Shown piece after piece: positions 6,656 through 12,546 of a stretch of DNA of 12,585 nucleotides; the stretch's first letter is position 1, and every line of letters starts with the position of its first letter. Source of the stretch: an uncultured Treponema sp. (GTDB lineage: Bacteria > Spirochaetota > Spirochaetia > Treponematales > Treponemataceae); NCBI GenBank assembly GCA_937885175.1, contig CAKZZO010000109.1, positions 1 to 12,585 on the forward strand. The letters run 5' to 3'. The position numbers were made by a program, and so were the translations under genes. The notes beneath the pieces are model-generated. The model was not told the origin of the DNA and did no database searches. It was given only the letters and a program-made list of their open reading frames with translations.

Positions 6656-9600
6656 ATGAAAAAGTTGGGTAAACGGGCATGGCTTGCTGCGCTGTGTTCG
6701 GGTATGATGCTGCTAAGCGGACTGTTTACGGCATGTAGTGATGGAGGCTCTGATGAGCCACCAGAGCAAACGGGAGGGGTGTACAGCACTCTTACTGAGG
6801 AGCGCGTTAAGACGGATGCTCCCGCAACAGCAGGTACCATTACCGTAAGTGGTGGTGCAACATACAGTGGCAATGATATCAATGCCGCTTGGGCTGCGGT
6901 AAAGGCTGCAACGGGAGACGTTAAGATGACTCTTGCCGCCGGTACCTATACCGTTACGGAAAATACATTCCTTGGCTATAGCGGTGCCTATAACATTACG
7001 ATTTCTGGCGAAAAGGCTGACTATGGTACAAAAGTTCTTATCGTAGGAAATACAGGTACAAACAAGCAGGATTCCCGCAATCTTGTCTACATGGACAAAA
7101 ACAGTTCCGGAAACCTGACGATTGAATATGTGACGATTAAAAACGAATTCGGCGCAGACGCAACGACTGACTGTCAGGCTGAGGCTTTGGCAACAGACGG
7201 TACGGGTAATCTTGCCGTGTACAACTGCTCTATTCTGAGCCATCAGGATACCATTCGCACGGTTGGCAAGGCTTGGTTCTATAAGTGCTATATAGAAGGT
7301 GACGTAGACTTTTTGTGGATGGATACAGCCGGAACGGTGGCTTTGTATGAAGAGTGTGTACTCCGGGCGGTTAATGACCGTGGTGTTGAGGGTGCCTATT
7401 TTACTGCTCCTCGCCATGCCGTGCAGAACAAGGTTGGAAAAGGTCTTGTCATCTACAATTCAAAACTACAGGCAGAAGCAGTAAAAGAAGGACAGAAAAA
7501 ATTTGAAGTCTTCCTTGGACGCAACCCGTGGTCAAGTTCTGCGCTTACCGACTATTACAATCAGGTTGCCATTGTGAGTACTCCTTACTATGGCACACTG
7601 GATGCTGGAGTCTGGAAAAGCGTTGCGAACGGTACTAAAGACCAGCAGTATGTAGGCTTTAAGGCTGATGACTACTACGCAAAATCAACAAGCGGTCTGG
7701 GTGCAGTCCTTTCTACGAGCGTAAAGCAGGCAGAATACAGTGGACGCAAGAACATTCTGAACCGCGTATACAATATTGCCGCTGCAAAGTTCCAGCAGGA
7801 TGCTACGGACAAAGTGTGGGATATTGATGCAGTGATTACGGCGAATAACTGGGAAGTTTCTGCTGACTCTTCAAAATCCCTGCTTGACGGCGAAACCATT
7901 GCAGAAAGCAAAACCTATGACTTTACCAAGGCAGATGGAAACGGCTATACCGAAGCAACTTGTGATGGCTTTGCACATGAAAGCGGAAAGACTCACGCAA
8001 AAGGTGCGGCAGGAAACACAATTACTATTCCAATGACAAAAAAAGGCACGGTGGCTGTGTACGGCTATTATGCTGGCTATGGAACAATAAAACTCGGCGA
8101 GCAGGGCGAGGCATTCTATGACTTTAACAATGGCTCAACCAGTACTGTTGTTGAAAAAGTATATGTGAACTACACGGGTGAGGGTACTGTAACCATTACG
8201 GCTGCTACTGCCACCTACATTACGAAAGTCGTGGTTGAGTATGACGATTCCCTGTCATATGTTCCAGTAACAGGCATTGAGGTAAAGGCTGATACGGAAA
8301 GCCCAATGGTTGGAATTCCCGCAACGCTTACGGCAAGTGTGTCTCCTGATAATGCGACAAACCCGCAGGTAAAGTGGACGAGCGGCAATGAGAACGTTGG
8401 AACCATTAATGAATATACGGGTGTCATAACCTTTAAGACAGTGGGTGACGTAACCTTTACGGCAACCGCCCGTGATGGAAGTGGAGCAAGTGCTTCAGTC
8501 GCGATGTCTCCCAAAGAAGCGACATGGACGAGTGCTGAATGGTATGATTCAAAGGACTCTTCTTCTTCATCTTCAAGTGGCGGCGGCACAGGCTTGGGGG
8601 GCTCACTGGGTGAAAACAACTCAGTCTTTACACTGGGAACAACAAGTGGCGTTACCTTGGGTGGCGTAAAGAAAGTGACGAACATCAAGGGCGAGGAAGT
8701 GAGCATTTCCACGGGTATAAAGATGAACTCTAGCGGAACCGTGTCATTTGCAGTGACCAAGCCTGGTAAGGTAGTGGTCAAGACAGGCTACTGCAAGGAC
8801 AGCAATGCAACGAGCGACACGCTCAAAATCACCGGTACTAACGGTGGCGAGGCTACGGCATGGACGACCAACCCCGCGGCCACACCAACGGATGATGCTA
8901 CCTATACATGGACAATTACCGCAGGTTCATACAAGATTGAACGTGCCTCTGGCGGCTATGCACCGGCAATCTATTATGTCCGCGTAGATGTGGGCACTAA
9001 CATCGAAGACTTCAAGGAAGACTTGTCGGCTCCCGCACTCAAACTGTCTACTTTTGAGACCGCCGAAAAAGAACTTGATTTGAACGGAAACACGAGCGTT
9101 ACGCAGACAGTTACCGCAACGCTGGAAAATGCAACGGGTACTCCCACAGTGGCATATACTTCTGCAAATGCGTCTATCGCCACCGTAAACGAAACAACCG
9201 GTGCCGTAACAGCAGTAGGCATGGGCTCAACAACCATCACCGCAACGGCAAGTTTTGAAGGACTTGAAAGCATTACAAGAACCTATACCATCAAGGTAAA
9301 AGACACCAGTGCAGTTGCCGACGAATATACGATTGATTTTACCAAAATGAGCGGCACAGTAGCTGGTGACTATGGAAAATTCAGCACTGACGGAAAGTAT
9401 TGGAATGAATATGGCTTTGTGTTTAGTGCAAATGGTACACTCAGCGTAAAAGTAGCGGGTGCAAGTAAGATTACCTTGCTGAATACCTATGCAAACGATG
9501 CAGTTACTATTACACCGAGTGTGACACCTGCAGGCGGCACGTTCGCACCTACGACACTCACGGCGTCAAAAATCAATGCGCAGGATTCTGAGACAAAAGT

Positions 9601-11662
9601 GATTACCCCTGAAGAAGTGACCGTCAATTATGTTGGTGGCGCAGGTGTTTTGAAATTCACTTTTGGCGCACAGGATTACCTCTCTGGCGTAAAAGTTGAA
9701 AAACTCCTTGTTCCCGCAACTGGTGTGACGGTAGAGCCTAGCACAAAAAGCATCGCTGTGGACGGTACGGTAAATCTGAGCGCAACCGTTACTCCGGCTG
9801 GCAGTACTGATAGCGTAGCATGGGCAATTGTTGATAATTCTACGAATGTCACTATTACCACAAATGCTGATGGCACTGTTACGGTAAAAGGCGTAAATAT
9901 AGGAACGGCAACCGTAAGGGCGACCGCAGGTTCTGTTCATGGAGACGCAACAATTTCCGTGAGCGCAACTGAAAACAAAGCCGCAAGCGTTGCTTTTACA
10001 TCCACTACGGCAACCGTATTTGCTGGTAATACTCTCCAATTGGCCGCAACCGTTACCGCAGAGGATACGGGAAGTGCTTGTACCGATTCCTTGACCTATG
10101 CTCTTGCAGATGGTGCAGACGCGACTGTTGCAACCGTAACCTCAAATGGCCTTGTGTCTGCACTCAAAGCGGGTTCAGTGGTCGTGGTAGCAACCGCAGG
10201 AACAAAGACCGCTACATGTACGGTTACGGTGAAACCGAACGCGATTGGGCAAACGTATGAACTTACAGACCTTGTTACAATTGACTCATATTCATCGGGT
10301 TACACAGGTGTGTATGATGATGGTGCAGTTAGCTTGATAGCCGTAAAGCCTCATAGCAATGATAACGGCATAACGCAATCTAGTTATGGTACAGCACCAG
10401 GTGCTGGGTCAAAAATCAGAATCGCAGTTGCGAGCAAGGCTAAAGTTACATGGAGTTCATATAAAACATCTGCTGCTATTACCGTAAAGGCAGATGCTTC
10501 AGAAACGGCTTCAGTTGCTACGGATGCTACGATATCAGATTCAGCAACATTTGTTATTAACGCACAAGCAATCAATATGTCAAGTGACGGTACGACAGGA
10601 TTCTTATACACGACCGACACCCCCGCTGTATTGGAGATGTCTTTTGGTGGCGCTTGTTATATGAAAAGCCTCAAAGTCGAGAAGCTTTCTGATACTGATG
10701 AACCGAAAGTTACATCTGTAACTATTGCGATCAAATCAGGAAATTCTGCTGCAATTAGCAAAGATGGAACGACTGAGCTTGAGGCAACTGTCCGCCGCAA
10801 TTATTTGAATGCAGATACTTCAGTCACATGGAATTCAAAAAATTCAGCCGTGGCGAGCGTTTCAAATGGTGTAGTTAAAGGTTTGGTTGCAGGAACTGCA
10901 GATATTACGGCAACAGCTGGCGGTGTAGAATCAAAACCGATACAAATTACGGTGACGAGTGCATCTGTAACGGCTTTTACAGATAGTTTCGTGCAGAAGA
11001 CGAATGGCGACAATTCATTTACGATTACAACAACTGGCTCTGGCGGGACTATTGCATACTCATCGAGCAATACAGATGTTGCGTCTGTCAATTCTTCAAC
11101 TGGGGAAGTTACAATTCTAAAAGCTGGCTACTCAAAGATTATCGCAGCTATTGGAGATGCAACTGCAAGTTATACTCTAGCTGTTGCGCCAAAAGAAGAT
11201 GAAACCTACGAATGGAAAAATGCTGACATAGTTGACTATGTGTATGGTGGTGCGGCAACGGCAATACAGTATAGTAATAATACTGCAGCCAGTGCAACGT
11301 ATAACGGATTATATGTGCTTGCTGATTCATCTGGCGCAAAATTTCAGGCGAATACGGGTAATGTACAAGTAAATGCTCCTGTAAAGGTATATATTCCAGT
11401 GAGTTCAAGTAATAAGGAAAACACTAGCATAACAGTGACATTGTTCAGTGGACAAAAAACTGCAATTAAAATCAATGCCGCTGAAAATTTAGCAACTCCT
11501 GATTCTGAAAATGGCTATGTTTATACTATTGCCGGTTCACAGGCTCAATCATATACAATAAATGGTGTTGAAGGAACTTATGTGCTTATCACTGTAAGCA
11601 CGTCCGGTTACTTCGCGAACGGTACATTTATCAAACGAACTGTAACATCATCAGGAGATTGA
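6656..11662 (+). CDS. giant lipoprotein pectin methylesterase (CE8) with Ig-like modules
   Basis: A 1668-residue protein. Residues 1-27 are a lipoprotein signal with lipobox LFTAC (lipidated Cys27). Residues about 60-330 are a CE8 pectinesterase, which removes methyl esters from homogalacturonan; visible family residues are Gln174 (CQAEAL), Gln197-Asp198 (HQDT), Asp218 (DVDFLW) and Arg289 (FLGRNPW, with one extra Asn compared with LGRPW). Six bacterial Ig-like (BIG2) domains lie near 536-616, 793-881, 1019-1103, 1105-1192, 1351-1434 and 1435-1510. They alternate with beta-sandwich, carbohydrate-binding-like modules near 418-530, 655-779, 889-1017, 1199-1343 and 1516-1662. Several of these end in 'VKVEKL'-like strands. 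A Ser/Gly linker is at 632-651. The start is set by AGGAGG 4 nt upstream. It probably sits on the cell surface and is controlled by the divergent regulator. GC falls sharply after about 10240. Confidence 0.9.
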   Translation: MKKLGKRAWLAALCSGMMLLSGLFTACSDGGSDEPPEQTGGVYSTLTEERVKTDAPATAGTITVSGGATYSGNDINAAWAAVKAATGDVKMTLAAGTYTVTENTFLGYSGAYNITISGEKADYGTKVLIVGNTGTNKQDSRNLVYMDKNSSGNLTIEYVTIKNEFGADATTDCQAEALATDGTGNLAVYNCSILSHQDTIRTVGKAWFYKCYIEGDVDFLWMDTAGTVALYEECVLRAVNDRGVEGAYFTAPRHAVQNKVGKGLVIYNSKLQAEAVKEGQKKFEVFLGRNPWSSSALTDYYNQVAIVSTPYYGTLDAGVWKSVANGTKDQQYVGFKADDYYAKSTSGLGAVLSTSVKQAEYSGRKNILNRVYNIAAAKFQQDATDKVWDIDAVITANNWEVSADSSKSLLDGETIAESKTYDFTKADGNGYTEATCDGFAHESGKTHAKGAAGNTITIPMTKKGTVAVYGYYAGYGTIKLGEQGEAFYDFNNGSTSTVVEKVYVNYTGEGTVTITAATATYITKVVVEYDDSLSYVPVTGIEVKADTESPMVGIPATLTASVSPDNATNPQVKWTSGNENVGTINEYTGVITFKTVGDVTFTATARDGSGASASVAMSPKEATWTSAEWYDSKDSSSSSSSGGGTGLGGSLGENNSVFTLGTTSGVTLGGVKKVTNIKGEEVSISTGIKMNSSGTVSFAVTKPGKVVVKTGYCKDSNATSDTLKITGTNGGEATAWTTNPAATPTDDATYTWTITAGSYKIERASGGYAPAIYYVRVDVGTNIEDFKEDLSAPALKLSTFETAEKELDLNGNTSVTQTVTATLENATGTPTVAYTSANASIATVNETTGAVTAVGMGSTTITATASFEGLESITRTYTIKVKDTSAVADEYTIDFTKMSGTVAGDYGKFSTDGKYWNEYGFVFSANGTLSVKVAGASKITLLNTYANDAVTITPSVTPAGGTFAPTTLTASKINAQDSETKVITPEEVTVNYVGGAGVLKFTFGAQDYLSGVKVEKLLVPATGVTVEPSTKSIAVDGTVNLSATVTPAGSTDSVAWAIVDNSTNVTITTNADGTVTVKGVNIGTATVRATAGSVHGDATISVSATENKAASVAFTSTTATVFAGNTLQLAATVTAEDTGSACTDSLTYALADGADATVATVTSNGLVSALKAGSVVVVATAGTKTATCTVTVKPNAIGQTYELTDLVTIDSYSSGYTGVYDDGAVSLIAVKPHSNDNGITQSSYGTAPGAGSKIRIAVASKAKVTWSSYKTSAAITVKADASETASVATDATISDSATFVINAQAINMSSDGTTGFLYTTDTPAVLEMSFGGACYMKSLKVEKLSDTDEPKVTSVTIAIKSGNSAAISKDGTTELEATVRRNYLNADTSVTWNSKNSAVASVSNGVVKGLVAGTADITATAGGVESKPIQITVTSASVTAFTDSFVQKTNGDNSFTITTTGSGGTIAYSSSNTDVASVNSSTGEVTILKAGYSKIIAAIGDATASYTLAVAPKEDETYEWKNADIVDYVYGGAATAIQYSNNTAASATYNGLYVLADSSGAKFQANTGNVQVNAPVKVYIPVSSSNKENTSITVTLFSGQKTAIKINAAENLATPDSENGYVYTIAGSQAQSYTINGVEGTYVLITVSTSGYFANGTFIKRTVTSSGD

Positions 11663-11671
11663 CCCTAATTT

Positions 11672-11707
11672 GTACGCAAACTGTGTTTTATTTCACAGAT
11701 TGCGTAC
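11672..11707. repeat. long perfect-arm inverted repeat after the pectinesterase
   Basis: GTACGCAA-A-CTGTG (11672-11685) pairs with CACAG-A-TTGCGTAC (11694-11707): 13 pairs with one A/A mismatch around an 8-nt AT loop. It begins 10 nt after the stop codon and is not followed by a T-run, so it is not itself a terminator. It could protect the mRNA 3' end or bind a dimeric protein. Confidence 0.6.
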
Positions 11708-11715
11708 GACACATC

Positions 11716-11761
11716 CTCCCCCGCGTCATGTAATCCAATGGCTCGGGGGAGTTTTGTTTTT
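11716..11761 (+). terminator. intrinsic terminator of the pectinesterase gene
   Basis: CTCCCCCG (11716-11723) pairs with CGGGGGAG (11744-11751), 8 perfect GC-rich pairs around a 20-nt loop, followed directly by TTTTGTTTTT (11752-11761). Confidence 0.8.
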
Positions 11762-11772
11762 GAGTCTTACGG

Positions 11773-11800
11773 TTGACTTTTCGGAGGAATGTGGTATATT
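11773..11800 (+). promoter_or_regulatory. promoter of antisense RNA 1
   Basis: TTGACT (11773-11778) and TATATT (11795-11800), spacing 16 nt. The expected start falls at about 11807-11809, the first bases of the 30-nt block shared by both modules. The other copy has an equivalent promoter with unrelated spacer sequence. Confidence 0.6.
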
Positions 11801-11806
11801 AAAAGC

Positions 11807-11893
11807 ATGAGGGAATCCACAGCACTGTGGCTCGCCTCGGCTAGGTTATGAGAGCCTGCCCAGACTTTTGCCGGTTGGGTAGGCTTTGTTTTT
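11807..11893 (+). ncRNA. antisense (antitoxin-like) small RNA, copy 1
   Basis: A predicted RNA of about 85 nt running from the promoter at 11773-11800 to the intrinsic terminator at 11853-11893. Its first 30 nt (11809-11838) are identical to those of copy 2 and are complementary to the 3' end of the peptide mRNA encoded on the other strand. It ends 6 nt before the peptide's stop codon, so it overlaps only the mRNA's 3' untranslated part, as RatA does with txpA in Bacillus. It probably lowers translation or stability of the peptide mRNA. Its sequence is not conserved as a protein between copies. Confidence 0.6.
11853..11893 (+). terminator. intrinsic terminator of antisense RNA 1
   Basis: AGCCTGCCCA (11853-11862) pairs with TGGGTAGGCT (11876-11885), 10 pairs including one G-T, followed by TTTGTTTTT. 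The minus strand lacks a T-run here, so the opposing mRNA can read through. Confidence 0.7.
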
Positions 11894-11898
11894 ACCTT

Positions 11899-11985
11899 TT
11901 ACAAGAAAATCTTGAAGAGGTTGAGCGCATCTATAATCAAGCCAATAATCGCAATGCAAAGCATCGCTTTTTCGTACTTTGTCAT
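11899..11985 (-). CDS. small hydrophobic toxin-like peptide, copy 1
   Basis: A 28-residue peptide starting MTKYEKAML and ending ALNLFKIFL, with a hydrophobic segment at about 7-23 able to span or insert in a membrane. GGGAGG (11997-12002) lies 11 nt upstream but is buried in a 9-bp hairpin. Its ATG overlaps the TGA of an 18-codon leader ORF (ATGA), so it is probably translated only by coupling. Aligned with the copy 2 peptide, the shared pattern is M-x-KYE-x-AM, an I/V-rich core, then ALNLFK. Size, topology and antisense partner resemble type I toxins such as TxpA and holin-like toxins of Firmicutes; homology is not proven. An Asp within the hydrophobic segment (position 19) is unusual. Confidence 0.65.
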   Translation of the reverse strand: MTKYEKAMLCIAIIGLIIDALNLFKIFL

Positions 11986-12038
11986 ATCAGCGCAGTCCTC
12001 CCATTCATTAAAATGAGAGGCGAGCCACCCTGTGCCAT
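11982..12038 (-). CDS. leader ORF coupled to toxin-like peptide 1
   Basis: ATG at 12038, 18 codons (MAQGGSPLILMNGRTALI), TGA at 11982-11984 overlapping the peptide's ATG by ATGA. It spans the hairpin that hides the peptide's Shine-Dalgarno, so ribosomes translating it would open that hairpin, as mok does for hok. A weak GGGA lies just upstream of its start. The same-length ORF occurs in copy 2. The product itself probably has no function. Confidence 0.55.
   Translation of the reverse strand: MAQGGSPLILMNGRTALI
11997..12020 (-). promoter_or_regulatory. hairpin hiding the Shine-Dalgarno of peptide 1
   Basis: In the mRNA, CCUCUCAUU (from 12020-12012) pairs with AAUGGGAGG (12005-11997), 9 pairs including one G-U, loop UUAAUG. 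The whole GGGAGG is covered. The left arm is also part of the module's 5' inverted-repeat arm, so the two structures compete. Confidence 0.6.
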
Positions 12039-12055
12039 GAATTCCCAATGATTAA

Positions 12056-12085
12056 ATTTTACCGTATAATTTGTTTACTTGTCAA
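12056..12085 (-). promoter_or_regulatory. promoter of the toxin-like mRNA 1
   Basis: On the minus strand a consensus TTGACA (12080-12085) and TAAAAT (12056-12061) with 18 nt spacing. The start is expected near 12049, leaving about 62 nt of leader before the peptide and only about 10 nt before the leader ORF. Confidence 0.55.
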
Positions 12086-12277
12086 TACACTCAACAAAAG
12101 GCAAAGTGTTCTTGCCGATGTGGCGGTTGATTTTGAAGCTCCGTAACCTAATCTAACATCTTCTGCCGTGCGGCCTTTCGGTTTCGTCGGGTAACCCGCA
12201 TGGCAACAGCTCACCCGCGACGCAGGCAGTTCGCTTACGATGCGGGGGCTCTCTTTTATGTGCAAGAAACATTGCGC
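12078..12277. other. spacer between the two modules, no convincing gene
   Basis: About 200 nt, GC-richer between 12160 and 12250. It includes GGGTAACCC (12189-12197) and CCCGC (12214-12218) opposite GCGGG (12242-12246) followed by a pyrimidine-rich CTCTCTTTT, which may be a weak plus-strand terminator. A 68-codon minus-strand frame (12059-12265) begins with TTG, has no ribosome-binding site, and runs through the toxin promoter; it is not called. Confidence 0.4.
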
Positions 12278-12305
12278 TTGATTTTTTCGCGAATCACGCT
12301 ATAAT
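12278..12305 (+). promoter_or_regulatory. promoter of antisense RNA 2
   Basis: TTGATT (12278-12283) and a perfect TATAAT (12300-12305), spacing 16 nt. Its start should fall at about 12312-12315, the same point relative to the shared 30-nt block as in copy 1. Confidence 0.65.
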
Positions 12306-12312
12306 AAAAATA

Positions 12313-12403
12313 AAGAGGGAATCCACAGCACTGTGGCTCGCCTCTTTTAGGTTGTGAAAAGCCTATCCGAAGCTTCCAACTTAGCGGGTAGGCTTATTTT
12401 TTT
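12313..12403 (+). ncRNA. antisense (antitoxin-like) small RNA, copy 2
   Basis: A predicted RNA of about 90 nt from the promoter at 12278-12305 to the terminator at 12359-12403. It shares its first 30 nt (12315-12344) exactly with copy 1, but the terminator loop differs completely (AAGCTTCCAACTTAG against GACTTTTGCCGGT), which could give each antisense RNA preference for its own mRNA. It ends 12 nt before the stop codon of the opposing peptide. Confidence 0.6.
12359..12403 (+). terminator. intrinsic terminator of antisense RNA 2
   Basis: AAGCCTATCCG (12359-12369) pairs with CGGGTAGGCTT (12385-12395), 11 pairs with one T-G, followed by a T-rich run (TTATTTTTTT, 12394-12403). Confidence 0.75.
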
Positions 12404-12415
12404 ACCAAATCAATG

Positions 12416-12493
12416 TTACTTGAAGAGGTTCAGTGCTGTAACAATCAAAGTTAAAAGTGCAACGATAAACATTGCAAGTTCGTACTTATTCAT
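12416..12493 (-). CDS. small hydrophobic toxin-like peptide, copy 2
   Basis: A 25-residue peptide beginning MNKYELAMF and ending TALNLFK, with an uninterrupted hydrophobic stretch from about 6 to 21 and basic residues only at the ends. GGGAGG (12504-12509) lies 10 nt upstream, hidden in a 9-bp hairpin. The ATG overlaps the TGA of its leader ORF by ATGA. It is three residues shorter than copy 1 and lacks the IFL tail. A hairpin followed by a T-rich run on the minus strand (GAGG-CCACA/TGTGG-CCTC then TTTATTTTT, about 12344 down to 12306) may terminate its mRNA. Probable membrane-acting type I toxin, by architecture rather than by proven homology. Confidence 0.65.
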   Translation of the reverse strand: MNKYELAMFIVALLTLIVTALNLFK

Positions 12494-12546
12494 GCTACGC
12501 AGTCCTCCCATTCATTTAGAATAAGAGGCAAGCCACCCTGTGCCAT
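12490..12546 (-). CDS. leader ORF coupled to toxin-like peptide 2
   Basis: ATG at 12546, 18 codons (MAQGGLPLILNEWEDCVA), TGA at 12490-12492 overlapping the peptide's ATG. It has the same length as the copy 1 leader although the last eight codons are read from shifted alignment: an extra A after codon 10 is offset by a deletion just before the peptide start. This compensation keeps the ATGA overlap. Confidence 0.55.
   Translation of the reverse strand: MAQGGLPLILNEWEDCVA
12504..12528 (-). promoter_or_regulatory. hairpin hiding the Shine-Dalgarno of peptide 2
   Basis: CCUCUUAUU (from 12528-12520) pairs with AAUGGGAGG (12512-12504), 9 pairs with two G-U, loop of 7. The C-to-U change relative to copy 1 keeps pairing (C-G becomes U-G). 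Confidence 0.6.

Larger units (their letters stand above)
11809..12077. repeat. module copy 1, bounded by imperfect inverted repeats
   Basis: The left arm (11809-11838, starting GAGGGAATCC and ending GGCTCGCCTC) and the right arm (12017-12046, GAGGCGAGCCAC ... GAATTCCC) are inverted relative to each other, with 12 uninterrupted matches at the inner end and GGGAAT at the outer end. The 30-nt left block is identical in copy 2. The 62-nt right block (12016-12077) matches copy 2 at 61 positions. In the minus-strand mRNA these arms are the 5' and 3' ends and could pair with each other. Confidence 0.8.

Noticed and set aside
8553..8585. Serine-codon run (TCT/TCA repeats) as a second phase-variable site
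   Set aside because: The repeat is imperfect and trinucleotide-based, so slippage would only change linker length; read as an ordinary Ser/Gly linker.
8215..8781. Minus-strand frame of 188 codons opposite the pectinesterase
   Set aside because: Mirror of the Thr/Val-rich Ig-like coding sequence; no independent evidence of a gene.
11848..12051. Plus-strand 67-codon open frame across module 1
   Set aside because: It runs through the antisense terminator and antiparallel to the peptide and leader genes, has no ribosome-binding site, and its protein sequence is not kept in copy 2.
11809..12077. Module as a miniature transposable element with terminal inverted repeats
   Set aside because: Inverted arms are present, but no target-site duplication flanks either copy and the arms are explained by 5'-3' mRNA pairing. 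Mobility is not excluded.
12059..12265. Minus-strand 68-codon open frame in the spacer
   Set aside because: TTG start, no ribosome-binding site, and its end is the toxin promoter itself; more likely non-coding repeat or RNA sequence.
12078..12314. Integron attC sites separating cassettes, since integrons occur in Treponema denticola
   Set aside because: One ATCTAAC resembles an R'' core, but no paired GTTRRRY core or attC-like fold was found.
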